DNA of 64,000 bases from Metabacillus sediminilitoris (GTDB lineage: Bacteria; Bacillota; Bacilli; Bacillales; Bacillaceae), in NCBI RefSeq assembly GCF_009720625.1, contig NZ_CP046266.1, forward strand, positions 1,993,501 to 2,057,500, in the 5' to 3' direction. This document shows, piece after piece, positions 34,300-43,469 of the stretch (position 1 is its first letter; each line of letters opens with the position of its first letter). The position numbers and the translations under genes were made by a program. Below the pieces are notes generated by a model. The model saw only the letters and a list, made by a program, of their open reading frames with translations. It was not told the origin of the DNA and made no database searches.

Positions 34300-34313
34300 A
34301 GTAAGCGTTTACA
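34300..34313. promoter_or_regulatory. cre box in the malonate intergenic region
   Basis: AGTAAGCGTTTACA differs from the CcpA consensus only at the first base. It lies between the divergent carrier and mdc transcription units, next to operator 1. Confidence 0.6.
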
Positions 34314-34323
34314 AAAATGTTTT

Positions 34324-34339
34324 ATACAGTCGACTGTAT
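34324..34339. promoter_or_regulatory. GntR-type operator 1
   Basis: ATACAGTCGACTGTAT is a perfect 16-bp palindrome. A -10-like TATAAT (34349-34354) lies beside it. The core AGTCGACT recurs in operator 2. Confidence 0.7.
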
Positions 34340-34439
34340 TCTAAGATTTATAATAATGGCAATAAATTAAAAAAGCAAACATTATTTTTAATATTTAAAA
34401 AACATTGAATAATCAGTTATTTATTGATAAAATAAAAAT

Positions 34440-34455
34440 CGACAGTCGACTATAT
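34440..34455. promoter_or_regulatory. GntR-type operator 2
   Basis: CGACAGTCGACTATAT contains the same AGTCGACT core, 25 bases before the gntR start codon and 116 bases from operator 1. Two spaced sites suggest cooperative or looping autoregulation by the adjacent regulator. Confidence 0.65.
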
Positions 34456-34479
34456 ATAAATTAAGGAGGGGGCTGCAAT

Positions 34480-35133
34480 ATGAAATCGAACTTTATGAAT
34501 AATGCATTATCAAATTCAATCGCAGAACATATCTCTGAACAAATTATTACAGGTGAACTGAAGCCAGGTGAAAAATTGGTTGAACACATCTATGCAGAAG
34601 AATATGGTACGAGCAGAGCCCCAGTTCGTGAAGCAATATACCTACTTGCAATAGAAGGACTGGTTGAAAGAATTCCGCGAAAGGGAGCGCTTGTAAAAAA
34701 ATATACTAAAAATGAAATATACGATCTTCTTGAAATTCGGAATATGCTTGAGAATATGTGTATGGATCGAATAAAAAAGCATGGAACAGATAAAGGTTTG
34801 ATAAAAAAGATGAGCGAACTTCTCGGCCAAATGAAACAGGTTAAGGATGTTTATTCCTATACGAAATTGAATCACTCCTTTCATATGTGCCTTATCGAGA
34901 TGAGCAAAAGTGAAACAATTAAAAATATGTACTTGCGCCTTGGCTGGCCGTTGTTAAGAATTCAAAGCATCTCTTTTTCTAATGAGGGAAATATTGAAAA
35001 ATCCATTGCAGAACATGAAATCATCATCAAATTATTGAAGGAACAAAACATGGTGCAATTGTCATCCGTTTTATCAAAACATAATCATGACGTGATCTCT
35101 AGTATCGAAAAAAACTTCTTCATAGTTGATTAA
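34480..35133 (+). CDS. GntR family (FCD domain) regulator of malonate genes
   Basis: 217 residues. The N-terminal winged helix (about 10-75) contains EQIITGELKPGEKL and TSRAPVREAIYLLAIEGLVE. The C-terminal FCD domain (about 85-205) includes LNHSFHMCLIEMSKS and the metal/effector histidine in IAEHEIIIKLL. GGAGGGGG lies before the ATG. It starts the mdc operon, 20 bases upstream of mdcH, and sits downstream of two AGTCGACT operators. It probably represses carrier and mdc genes until malonate or malonyl-CoA binds. Confidence 0.88.
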   Translation: MKSNFMNNALSNSIAEHISEQIITGELKPGEKLVEHIYAEEYGTSRAPVREAIYLLAIEGLVERIPRKGALVKKYTKNEIYDLLEIRNMLENMCMDRIKKHGTDKGLIKKMSELLGQMKQVKDVYSYTKLNHSFHMCLIEMSKSETIKNMYLRLGWPLLRIQSISFSNEGNIEKSIAEHEIIIKLLKEQNMVQLSSVLSKHNHDVISSIEKNFFIVD

Positions 35134-35152
35134 TACGAAGGAGGTGTATCTT

Positions 35153-36085
35153 TTGAGGCTTGCATTTTTGTTTCCAGGGCAAGGTTCCCAAAAACCGGAA
35201 TTTCTGAATGAGCTGCAGACATGTGCTGCTGTGGAAAATGTCCTGGAAACAGTAACTGATTTGCTTGGTAAAAGCGTATACAAATTAGATTCAAAGGAGG
35301 CACTTGCTTCAACAAAAGCAGTACAGCTCTCACTTTTGATTGCAGGAGTAGCTACTTTTAAAGCATTTGAAGCAGAAGGAGTGAAACCCGATTTTGTTGC
35401 AGGTCATTCCGTCGGTGCATTTAGTGCCGCGGTTGCAGCTGGTGTCATTGAATTAAAAGACGCATTAAAAATCGTTAAGCTACGCGGGGAGTTAATGGAA
35501 CAAGCATATCCTGAAGGATATGGTATGGGAGTTATACTAGGGATGGAATTTTATAAATTGCAGTCACTTGTATCATATCATTTCGATGAAAAATATCCGG
35601 TTTTTATTGCGAATCAAAATGCATTAGATCAAATTACGATCTCGGGTGCCTTACATGGGATACAGAAAGTACTAGATGATGCAAGACAGAATGGTGCACG
35701 TTGTGCATCAATGTTAAATGTTAATACTCCTTCACATTGTCAGCTTCTTTCATCTGTATCAGATGCTCTCACTACAGCTCTTCATAATATTAAATTTCAT
35801 GATCCTGTTATTCCATACGCTGGGAATCGAAGAGCACGTCTTTTGTCTGATCCGGTCGACATTCGACTAGATCTCGCTGAAAGTGTTTCTTCTCCAGTTC
35901 AATGGCATGATGCTTCTACGGTTTTGTATGAAAAAGGGGCGAGATTATTTATCGAAATGCCTCCGGGAAACGTACTATCACGCTTAGCAGCAAAGGCATT
36001 TCCTGATGCAAGAGTTTTATCTGTAGCAGAGAATGGATTTGATAATTGTCAGTTTATAGCAAAGCTCGAACGATTGAAAAGATGA
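35153..36085 (+). CDS. mdcH: Malonate decarboxylase subunit epsilon (malonyl-CoA:ACP transacylase MdcH)
   Basis: 310 residues from TTG 35153, which follows AAGGAGGTG and gives LRLAFLFPGQGSQ, the standard FabD-like beginning. The upstream in-frame codons overlap the regulator gene. The nucleophile Ser is in AGHSVGAFSAAV (about residue 87). His is in TPSHCQLL (about residue 194). MdcH loads malonyl groups onto the special carrier protein MdcC to start the catalytic cycle. First structural gene of the mdc operon. Confidence 0.9.
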   Translation: MRLAFLFPGQGSQKPEFLNELQTCAAVENVLETVTDLLGKSVYKLDSKEALASTKAVQLSLLIAGVATFKAFEAEGVKPDFVAGHSVGAFSAAVAAGVIELKDALKIVKLRGELMEQAYPEGYGMGVILGMEFYKLQSLVSYHFDEKYPVFIANQNALDQITISGALHGIQKVLDDARQNGARCASMLNVNTPSHCQLLSSVSDALTTALHNIKFHDPVIPYAGNRRARLLSDPVDIRLDLAESVSSPVQWHDASTVLYEKGARLFIEMPPGNVLSRLAAKAFPDARVLSVAENGFDNCQFIAKLERLKR

Positions 36086-36099
36086 AAGGGGAATAAGAG

Positions 36100-37761
36100 A
36101 TGGAAGTGATGAAACAAGGAGTTAATCAAAAAAGATCTTGGACGACACGACTTGATGAGAAAAAGAAGCGAATGGATAGTGTCAAAGGCTTGGTAGACGG
36201 GATGGTGATTCCAACCGAACATATAGTAGAGGCAATGGAAAAGCTAATCAGACCGGGAGATCGTGTTGTTCTAGAGGGAAACAATCAAAAGCAAGCTTCG
36301 TTTTTATCAGAAGCACTTGCCCAGACAAATCCCAAAAAGTTATTTGATTTACACATGATTATTTCGAGTATTTCAAGACCGGAACATCTTGATCTTTTCG
36401 AGCGGGGTATTGCAAAGAAAGTGGATTTTGCGTACTCAGGTCCGCAAAGTCTTAGAATGGCGCAAATGCTTGAAGACGGGCAATTAATGATGGGTGAAAT
36501 TCATACATACATTGAATTGTATGGGCGGCTTTTCATCGATTTGATTCCCTCTATCGCACTTGTAGCTGCGGATAAAGCAGATAAATTCGGAAATTTATAT
36601 ACAGGGCCAAATACGGAAGAAACACCGACACTTGTTGAGGCTGCTGCCTTTCGTGATGGCATTGTCATCGTTCAGGTGAATGAATTAACTGATGAGCTGC
36701 CACGTGTCGATATACCTGGATCTTGGGTTGACTATCTTGTTGTTGCTGATAGACCGTATGAGCTTGAACCGTTATTTACACGGGATCCCCGTCACATTAC
36801 TGATATTCAAATTTTACAGGCGATGATGGTCATCCGCGGTATTTATGAGAAGCACCAGGTACAATCGTTGAATCATGGTATAGGATACAACACAGCTGCA
36901 ATTGAATTACTGCTACCGACATATGCAGAATCACTTGGTTTAAAAGGAAAGATTTGCAAACATTGGGCATTGAATCCACATCCTACACTGATTCCAGCGA
37001 TTGAGAGCGGCTGGGTCGATAGTGTTCATTGTTTCGGTGGGGAAGTAGGCATGGAGAAATATGTGGCTGCTCGACGTGATGTCTTTTTTACAGGACATGA
37101 TGGCAGTTTGCGCTCGAACCGGACTCTTTGTCAAATGGCCGGACAATATGCGGTTGATTTATTTATCGGTTCCACTTTACAAATAGATTCAGAAGGAAAT
37201 TCGTCTACTGTAACACGAGGCAGATTGGCTGGTTATGGCGGTGCACCGAATATGGGGCATAATCCTGGAGGACGTCGTCATTCAACACCTGCTTGGTTAA
37301 ATATGATGACGTCAACCGATCCATTAGCTCGTGGGAAAAAACTGGTCGTGCAAGTGGTAGAAACCTTTCAAACTGGTAATAAGCCTGTTTTTGTTGAGTC
37401 ACTTGATGCAATTAATGTGAAAAAAGATTCTGGACTAAGTATAGCACCGGTCATGATTTACGGAGATGATGTCACACATGTTGTTACAGAAGATGGGATT
37501 GCCTATTTGTACAAGGCAGATTGTATCGAAACAAGGAAAGAAGCCATTGCAGCAATAGCAGGTGTTACACAAGTTGGATCGAGTTATAATACGAAAAAAG
37601 TAGATAAGTTACGAAGTGAAGGATTGATTGCCTTTCCGGAAGATTTAAACATTCGTCGTACGAATGCAAAACGCTCACTGCTGGCGGCCAAAAATGTAGA
37701 GGAGCTTGTCGAGTGGTCAGATGGGTTGTATGAGCCGCCTTCAAAATTCAGGAGTTGGTAA
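36100..37761 (+). CDS. mdcA: Malonate decarboxylase subunit alpha MdcA
   Basis: 553 residues, the usual length. MdcA exchanges acetyl for malonyl on the MdcC carrier (acetyl-S-ACP:malonate ACP transferase). Family features include the N-terminal QKRSWTTRLDEKKKR region, GEIHTYIELYGRLFIDLIPS and GAPNMGHNPGGRRHSTPAW. GAAAGGGGA precedes the ATG 14 bases after mdcH. Soluble cytoplasmic complex subunit. Confidence 0.93.
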   Translation: MEVMKQGVNQKRSWTTRLDEKKKRMDSVKGLVDGMVIPTEHIVEAMEKLIRPGDRVVLEGNNQKQASFLSEALAQTNPKKLFDLHMIISSISRPEHLDLFERGIAKKVDFAYSGPQSLRMAQMLEDGQLMMGEIHTYIELYGRLFIDLIPSIALVAADKADKFGNLYTGPNTEETPTLVEAAAFRDGIVIVQVNELTDELPRVDIPGSWVDYLVVADRPYELEPLFTRDPRHITDIQILQAMMVIRGIYEKHQVQSLNHGIGYNTAAIELLLPTYAESLGLKGKICKHWALNPHPTLIPAIESGWVDSVHCFGGEVGMEKYVAARRDVFFTGHDGSLRSNRTLCQMAGQYAVDLFIGSTLQIDSEGNSSTVTRGRLAGYGGAPNMGHNPGGRRHSTPAWLNMMTSTDPLARGKKLVVQVVETFQTGNKPVFVESLDAINVKKDSGLSIAPVMIYGDDVTHVVTEDGIAYLYKADCIETRKEAIAAIAGVTQVGSSYNTKKVDKLRSEGLIAFPEDLNIRRTNAKRSLLAAKNVEELVEWSDGLYEPPSKFRSW

Positions 37762-37773
37762 AGGAGGATAGAA

Positions 37774-38628
37774 ATGAAAAGTGAGATGCAATCTTTCAGT
37801 GACATCGCTGCTAAAGTAGCCGTTCGTTCATTAATTGAAGAAGTGGAACTCACACCAAAACCAGGTCTTGTAGATCAAGTAAATACGGGTGCACATCAAG
37901 ATTTGACCCTTCAACTAATGATAAAATCAGCAGAAACACTTACAGATACGTTTAAAAATATTGCATTCGTTAGCTATGGCCGTAATCCTTCACAAGCTTT
38001 AAGAGAAGAAATTGCTGCGATTGGACGGATTGGAGAAAGAAAAATGTTTGAGGCAACTGGCGGCGTAAATACCCATAAAGGAGCCATTTGGGCAATTGGT
38101 CTGCTCGTCTCGGCTGCCTCGATTGGAAAAGGAAGGTTTACCATTAAAGAGATCGTAAAACGAGCCGGAGAAATAGCTTCCTTTCCTGATCGGCATTGTC
38201 CAAACACTAATACAAATGGTAGGATTGTCACTTTAAAATACGGTGTTGGAGGAGCGAGAGGAGAAGCACAGCAAGGATTTCCCCATATTATGAAATTTTC
38301 TCTCCCTATGTTATATCGCTCTAGAGCGTACGGTTTAACAGAAGAAAAAGCCAGATTGAAGACGCTTCTTTCATTAATTGCTCATGTAGATGATACGTGC
38401 ATATTACACAGGGGCGGTACGGAAGCTCTGATGTTTGCAAAAAAAAAGGCCGCTTATTTTTTAACAAAAGACAATCTTGAGTGCATCAACACACTTGATG
38501 AAGAATTTATCAGTCGAAATATTTCACCAGGTGGCAGTGCTGATCTGTTAGCAGCAACATTGTTTTTGGATAAAATTCATGCACTTAAAGCAGTTGATGA
38601 AGTACAAAAATATGAATTGATAAAATAA
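37774..38628 (+). CDS. mdcB: Triphosphoribosyl-dephospho-CoA synthase MdcB
   Basis: 284 residues of the CitG/MdcB family. It joins ATP and dephospho-CoA to make the precursor of the 2'-(5''-phosphoribosyl)-3'-dephospho-CoA prosthetic group of MdcC. Seen motifs: VELTPKPGLVDQVNTGAHQD, GGVNTHKGAIWAIGLL, and HVDDTCILHRGG near the C-terminus. AAAGGAGGATAG precedes the ATG. Tightly packed between mdcA and mdcC. Confidence 0.92.
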   Translation: MKSEMQSFSDIAAKVAVRSLIEEVELTPKPGLVDQVNTGAHQDLTLQLMIKSAETLTDTFKNIAFVSYGRNPSQALREEIAAIGRIGERKMFEATGGVNTHKGAIWAIGLLVSAASIGKGRFTIKEIVKRAGEIASFPDRHCPNTNTNGRIVTLKYGVGGARGEAQQGFPHIMKFSLPMLYRSRAYGLTEEKARLKTLLSLIAHVDDTCILHRGGTEALMFAKKKAAYFLTKDNLECINTLDEEFISRNISPGGSADLLAATLFLDKIHALKAVDEVQKYELIK

Positions 38629-38643
38629 ATGGGGGTGCTTCAT

Positions 38644-38949
38644 TTGGAAAAAATTACATACACATTTCCTGCAACAAAAAATATTCTTCGCATTTCCCAC
38701 GTAGGAGTCGTCGGATCTGGTGACCTGGAAATTATCATGGAACCATCTAGCCATACACAGTCAGAAGTAACCATTCGAACAGGAATCACCGGTTATAAAA
38801 ATACTTGGGATTCCGTTATTCAACGTTTTTTCACACAAAATGATGTCTCGGTGAAAGTGAAAATTAATGATTTCGGAGCAACACCTGGTGTGGTGAAACT
38901 TCGTCTTGAACAGGCATTGGAGGTTAGCTGTCATGATCAGAACATGTAA
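38644..38949 (+). CDS. mdcC: Malonate decarboxylase acyl carrier protein (delta) MdcC
   Basis: About 101 residues from TTG 38644. GGGGGTG lies 7 bases upstream, whereas an ATG at 38629 is itself part of that ribosome binding site. The prosthetic group is attached at the serine of VGVVGSGDLE (about residue 26). INDFGATPGVVKLRLEQAL is the conserved end. The last residues (EVSCHDQNM) arise because its end overlaps the next gene by 17 bases. Confidence 0.9.
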   Translation: MEKITYTFPATKNILRISHVGVVGSGDLEIIMEPSSHTQSEVTIRTGITGYKNTWDSVIQRFFTQNDVSVKVKINDFGATPGVVKLRLEQALEVSCHDQNM

Positions 38950-40618
38950 AGCTAGTTTTGTAGAATGTAGTGGACGGGAGCGTGCTCAAAACCTATTAGA
39001 TTATGATACTTTTAAAGAATTGCTTGGCCCGTGGGATCATTTAGAGTCACCTCATTTGGAACCACAGGGAATTGTACCGCAAAGTGATGATGGGGTTATC
39101 ATCGCAAAAGGAACAATAAACAAACACCCAGCTGTAGTGATCTCAATAGAGGGAAAATTCCAGGGGGGAGGAATAGGTGAAGTTTCCGGTGCGAAAATTG
39201 CTGGAATACTCGAAAAGGCGTTAAAAGACTGTGAAACTGGTATAAAAACGATCCCTGTGTTCGTATTTGATACTGGAGGAGTACGGCTTCAAGAAGCAAA
39301 TTATGGTCTACTTGCTATCGCTGAAATTAGTGCTGCAATTGTGGCACTTCGACGATATGTACCTGTCATTGCCGTCATTCCAGGGAAAATCGGGGCATTT
39401 GGAGGGATGTCCATTACAGCAGGTCTTTGCAGTGCAATTATTATGACACGTGAAGGTCGTCTTGGATTAAACGGTCCAGAAGTTATTGAACAGGAAGCTG
39501 GTATACGTGAATTTGATTCCAAAGACAGACCGCTTATCTGGAGTACGATTGGAGGAGAACAGCGTAAAGCTGCTGGTTTTGCAGATGTATTAATTGAAGA
39601 TGATACAGAGTCAATAAAAGAGGTAATTTCTTCTATTATTAAGGATAATATTATTCCTGTTCCTAGAACAGAACAAGTAAGAAGGTACGAAGCCTTTTTG
39701 GATTTGGTCAATCCAGAACAGCGGTTGTCGTCTGATGATGCGCGGTTGCTCTGGGCTCAGTCTGAAAATGAAGTGGTTGAAGCAAAGCAAGTTAATTTAG
39801 AAGGTATTAATAATATGGGTCGGGGGCATACATGGTTCGATTTACTACGTGGAGACGCCATGGAAATAGGGGATCTTTCATCTGTTCGAGTAGCTGACGG
39901 CGTAATCGGAGAGAAAAAAGTTCGGTTTATTGCTGTTGTTCCAGATGTTAATAATCGTTTTCCACGTGCGAGAAAAGGGGAAGTAGGTCTGCAGGAAGGC
40001 TGGTCAATTGCAAAATATATTCGAGAAGCCATCAAAGAAGATCAAAATAGTGAAAAGCGTGCTATTGTAGCAATTGTTGATGTTCCGAGTCAGGCGTATG
40101 GCTACCATGAAGAACTGCTAGGTATACATCAAGCATGTGCAGCAGCAGTTGATGCTTATGCTTCTGCAAGATTAAGTGGTCATCCTGTCATTTCATTTAT
40201 ACCAGGAAATGCAATTTCCGGCGCTTTTTTGGCACATGGCTTACAGGCAAATCGACTGATTGCACTTCGTGATGCTGGTGTGAATGTCCACGTCATGTCG
40301 AAGGAATCAGCCGCCCGGATTACACAGCGAAGTCTTGAAGAATTAGAATTCGCAACAAAAAAAGTACCGGCAATGGCCTATGATATTGAATCATTTGAAA
40401 AGCTCGGTGCTCTATTCTCGTTAGTGGATGGAATAGAGGCAGACATTCCCGGAAAAAAAGACCTTGACATCATCTATAAAGAGTTAGAACGTGCAATTAA
40501 AGATGTATGCATGGCTCGTTCAAAGGATTTACACGAACGATTAACTTCATCTTTTGCTCAGTCAGGCAGAAAAGCATCAATTTTGGTAAGAGAAAAGTTG
40601 AGTGAGCAATGGAACTAA
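38933..40618 (+). CDS. mdcD: Fused malonate decarboxylase subunits beta and gamma (MdcD-MdcE)
   Basis: 561 residues from ATG 38933 behind GGAGG. An upstream frame extension lies inside mdcC. Residues about 1-265 match the beta subunit (GGGIGEVSGAKIAG, FDTGGVRLQEANYGL, GKIGAFGGMSITAGLC). Residues about 275-560 match the gamma subunit (GRGHTWFDLLRGD, RFPRARKGEVGLQEGW, FIPGNAISGAFLAHG). In Pseudomonas and Klebsiella these are two genes. Here one continuous frame joins them. The pair catalyses decarboxylation of malonyl-S-MdcC to acetyl-S-MdcC. Acetyl-CoA carboxyltransferase-like crotonase folds are expected. Confidence 0.92.
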   Translation: MIRTCKASFVECSGRERAQNLLDYDTFKELLGPWDHLESPHLEPQGIVPQSDDGVIIAKGTINKHPAVVISIEGKFQGGGIGEVSGAKIAGILEKALKDCETGIKTIPVFVFDTGGVRLQEANYGLLAIAEISAAIVALRRYVPVIAVIPGKIGAFGGMSITAGLCSAIIMTREGRLGLNGPEVIEQEAGIREFDSKDRPLIWSTIGGEQRKAAGFADVLIEDDTESIKEVISSIIKDNIIPVPRTEQVRRYEAFLDLVNPEQRLSSDDARLLWAQSENEVVEAKQVNLEGINNMGRGHTWFDLLRGDAMEIGDLSSVRVADGVIGEKKVRFIAVVPDVNNRFPRARKGEVGLQEGWSIAKYIREAIKEDQNSEKRAIVAIVDVPSQAYGYHEELLGIHQACAAAVDAYASARLSGHPVISFIPGNAISGAFLAHGLQANRLIALRDAGVNVHVMSKESAARITQRSLEELEFATKKVPAMAYDIESFEKLGALFSLVDGIEADIPGKKDLDIIYKELERAIKDVCMARSKDLHERLTSSFAQSGRKASILVREKLSEQWN

Positions 40619-41220
40619 ATCCACATGATTTGCTAGAATTGAAAAGTGTAAAGGGATTGATCAGTCATTCACCATTGCCAGAATGGGTAGAACCATCAAT
40701 TACAAGAGCACCTTTTGTAGTTGTAAGACGTTCCCGAGCAAGTGAAGGATTTGTGGCGGTCGGTGTACGAGGTAGGGCAAGAAATGAGCGATACGCTGCC
40801 TTCATGCCGGTTGATCATCTTTTAAAACGGATTACGCCAGAACAGCTGGCACAAGAAAGAAAATGGAAGAAGCATCCTCAAGAAATTTTTTCTTGCCTAG
40901 AACAGGTCAGTCATATCATGAATGATCATTCACTTATATGGGGACCGGTGGGAAGTGTAGGATTTGAGTTGTTAAGCGGGAAAAAGACAACGACTAAAAA
41001 AAGTGATATTGATATTGTTATTCGTATTTCAGAAGGGTTCACAACTGAGTTTGCAAAAAAAATAGAAGCTGAATTAAAAAAAATTCAGCATCGTGTGGAC
41101 GTTCAAGTGGAATCGACAATTGGAGCCTTTTCTCTAAGTGAGTATGCAGCTTCAGAAGGAAAACCGATTCTCATTCGAACAATCGATGGACCAATCTTAA
41201 AGAAAAGTAATTTACGATAA
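40609..41220 (+). CDS. mdcG: Malonate decarboxylase holo-ACP synthase MdcG
   Basis: 203 residues of the phosphoribosyl-dephospho-CoA transferase family. It attaches the prosthetic group to MdcC. The nucleotidyltransferase core is visible in IWGPVGSVGFELLSGKKTTT and KSDIDIVIRI, with two aspartates for metal binding. It overlaps the mdcDE gene by 10 bases and closes the operon. Confidence 0.9.
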   Translation: MELNPHDLLELKSVKGLISHSPLPEWVEPSITRAPFVVVRRSRASEGFVAVGVRGRARNERYAAFMPVDHLLKRITPEQLAQERKWKKHPQEIFSCLEQVSHIMNDHSLIWGPVGSVGFELLSGKKTTTKKSDIDIVIRISEGFTTEFAKKIEAELKKIQHRVDVQVESTIGAFSLSEYAASEGKPILIRTIDGPILKKSNLR

Positions 41221-41302
41221 AGACGGGGTATACCATTCATTACCTTAAATCTAACATTCAGACTGTGAAAATCTAGTAGGAATATGCTCAGTTGTTTAAA
41301 AA

Positions 41303-41341
41303 AAGCAAGGGGGATTAGCTAAATAATGGTCCCCCTTGCTT
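41303..41341. terminator. Shared terminator of mdc operon and the convergent MBL gene
   Basis: AAGCAAGGGGG pairs with CCCCCTTGCTT. The stem lies between convergent genes with A/T-rich edges on the mdc side. Confidence 0.75.
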
Positions 41342-41342
41342 C

Positions 41343-42128
41343 TTAGCATTTTTTAAAATTTATTTCCTCTCCATAACCAATGATAATTACTTCGGTTTTT
41401 TTATAATCTTTTAACAACTCTTTCAACTCCTGGTCCTTATCAATCATAAATTCTACGACAGGAAAGGCCTTTAATAATTGATTTAAAGACTCCTGTGAAG
41501 CTGCCGTTTTTTTAGTAGGAAAGGTATGACTTGGAATCACATATTTTACTTTTAATAAATGTTTAACTGCATAAGCTGCTTCTTTCGGCCCCATCGTAAA
41601 ATGGCCTGATGAGGATAAGATAGCAATGTCCGGATGATAAACGTCTTGAATCAGCTTCATATCTGACATGAGTGCCGTATCACCTGAATGGTAAAGGGTA
41701 TAATCGTGTAAAAAATCAAAAATATAGCCAGCTGCTTCACCGGCATACACTGGCGTACCTTGTGTCTCTTGATAGGAAGATGTATGTATTGCCTGCACCA
41801 TCGTCACAGTAACATCATCAAATGAGACTGCACCACCAATATTAATAGGAAGCACATTTTTAAGACCTTGTTGAAGGAGGATCAAAGCCAATTCATATTG
41901 TGCAACAATCATAATGTCAGGCTTGACTTCAACTAATTTAGAAAGTCCACTTGTATGATCAAAATGTCCATGAGTAAGGAAGACACAATCAATTGATTGA
42001 TAAAAATCCTCATGATCCAAATCTGGAGGAAACCCAGGGTTTAAATCAAAAAAAGGGTCAATTAAGTAGTTTTTTCCTTCATTACTTTTTAAAACATACA
42101 TGGCATGACCCAAACGTAAAATGTTCAT
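41343..42128 (-). CDS. MBL-fold metal-dependent hydrolase (UPF0173-like)
   Basis: 261 residues. The metal-binding signature is LTHGHFDHT (about residues 51-59). A further histidine lies at AIHTSSYQ, and Asp/His at YHSGDTALM and IPSHTFPTK. This is the pattern of the YtkL/UlaG-like MBL family with two-metal active sites. AAGGAGG precedes the ATG at 42128. The substrate is unknown. Its first about 50 codons and upstream region recur as a diverged fragment at 56428-56722, on the far side of the island. Confidence 0.85.
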   Translation of the reverse strand: MNILRLGHAMYVLKSNEGKNYLIDPFFDLNPGFPPDLDHEDFYQSIDCVFLTHGHFDHTSGLSKLVEVKPDIMIVAQYELALILLQQGLKNVLPINIGGAVSFDDVTVTMVQAIHTSSYQETQGTPVYAGEAAGYIFDFLHDYTLYHSGDTALMSDMKLIQDVYHPDIAILSSSGHFTMGPKEAAYAVKHLLKVKYVIPSHTFPTKKTAASQESLNQLLKAFPVVEFMIDKDQELKELLKDYKKTEVIIIGYGEEINFKKC

Positions 42129-42262
42129 AAATTGCCTCCTTTACGATTCGAAATAAATTCTCAAATCATTCTATTCTTAGTATTGGGAAATATGTACTTC
42201 TATTTGAATAGGGTGATAGTCATGATTATAAAGATAATCGTTCTAGGAAAGGTATCTGTTTA
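41970..42262. repeat. Direct repeat bracketing the island, left copy
   Basis: Covers the 5' part of the MBL gene and about 130 bases upstream. It aligns over roughly 295 bases with 56428-56722 in the same orientation, differing at scattered positions (by eye about one in eight). Shared blocks include ATAAATTGCCTCCTTTA and CATTCTATTCTTAGTATTGG. Confidence 0.8.
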
Positions 42263-42469
42263 ACAGTGGCATTAGCCGAGAACATATCATAAGAAAGGAC
42301 ATATAAATATTATGTAATTCTTTATTTATGCATAAGTAGATAGGAAAACCATACTTGGCACATAGGTAACCCTGTGAAAGTATTGCCGCAATTTGTTCTA
42401 AATTTCTTCCAACATACTATCCTGCATGGCGATACAAATGAAGTGCTGATCAAAGGATGATTTTACAGT

Positions 42470-43443
42470 ATTGCTGGAAATACGTTCGGCGAGATGTTCT
42501 AAATCACGACCTTGGAGAGTCGCATGGAGCGGCGGTCGGTGTCAGCGTGACTTCACCGCGCAAATAATACGTTATCGTCCATATTTTATCAGGTGTATTT
42601 GAGGGAAAGACGACCGGTACGTCGCTTTTTGTGATCCTGAACAATCATGACATAAGCCCGGCAGCTTACAGCATGATTCAACATGTTTTCCGCCCGGGCC
42701 ATGCGGACTTTACTTAGCTCAAGAAGTACGGAATTCGTGATTACCGAGGGAGTTGGAGGGCATCAGGAAGGGAATCAGCAGGCCGAGTGGTAGGAGGGCA
42801 GTGGCGTGTATACTACTGGAACGAAGAGGTGTGCAGGTGCTGGCTTATACGAAAGAAATAGGGGGAAAATGCATGCCGGCATTCGAAGAGCAAGCCATCG
42901 AGCAAAATATCGTCCGTGCCTGCGACCCGACATCAGCAACTGAAATGGCGAAGAAGATCGAGCAGTTGGCGACGGTAGGCAACAGCTGCGGAGGCATCGT
43001 AGAATGCCGGATCCACGGTGTCGTCATCCGGCCTCGGTGAACAGGTATTCGATAAGTTGGATGCAGAGTTGGCCAAGGTAATGTTATCTATCGACGTGGT
43101 GAAAGGCATAGAATAGGTTCTGGCTTCTCCGCAGCTTCAATGCTTGGAAGCGAGCATAACGGCGAGTTGAGTTCCTCTGGTTTTTTGTCTAATCATTCGG
43201 GTGGGATTATCGACGGAATAAGTACAGGACAAGAAATCATTTTCGTACCGAGTTGTCGAAAAGCCGACGTCATCGATTTCAGTTCCGCAGAAGACGATTA
43301 ACTTTAGAGGAGAAGAACAGGAGATTTGGACAGAAGGCAGGCATGATCCGTGTATTTGCCCGAGAATCGTATCGGTCATCGAGGCGATGGCATGCCTGGT
43401 ATTGGAAGATCATTATAAACGACAATCCGCTATGCTGGGCTGA
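42470..43443 (+). pseudogene. aroC: Chorismate synthase pseudogene
   Basis: Piecewise translation in three frames matches chorismate synthase in order. It runs NTFGEMF, then [33 protein letters not shown], and EEQAIEQNIVRACDP at 42880-42920. [34 protein letters not shown], and [20 protein letters not shown] to a stop at 43441 follow. The start codon appears changed (ATT before GCTGGAAAT), with at least five frameshifts and an in-frame stop. At 324 codons it is shorter than the usual 360-390, so internal pieces are lost. It is G+C-richer than the mdc genes, like the island that follows. Confidence 0.85.
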
Positions 43444-43469
43444 AGGTTATTTGGAAAGGAGAGTTATCC

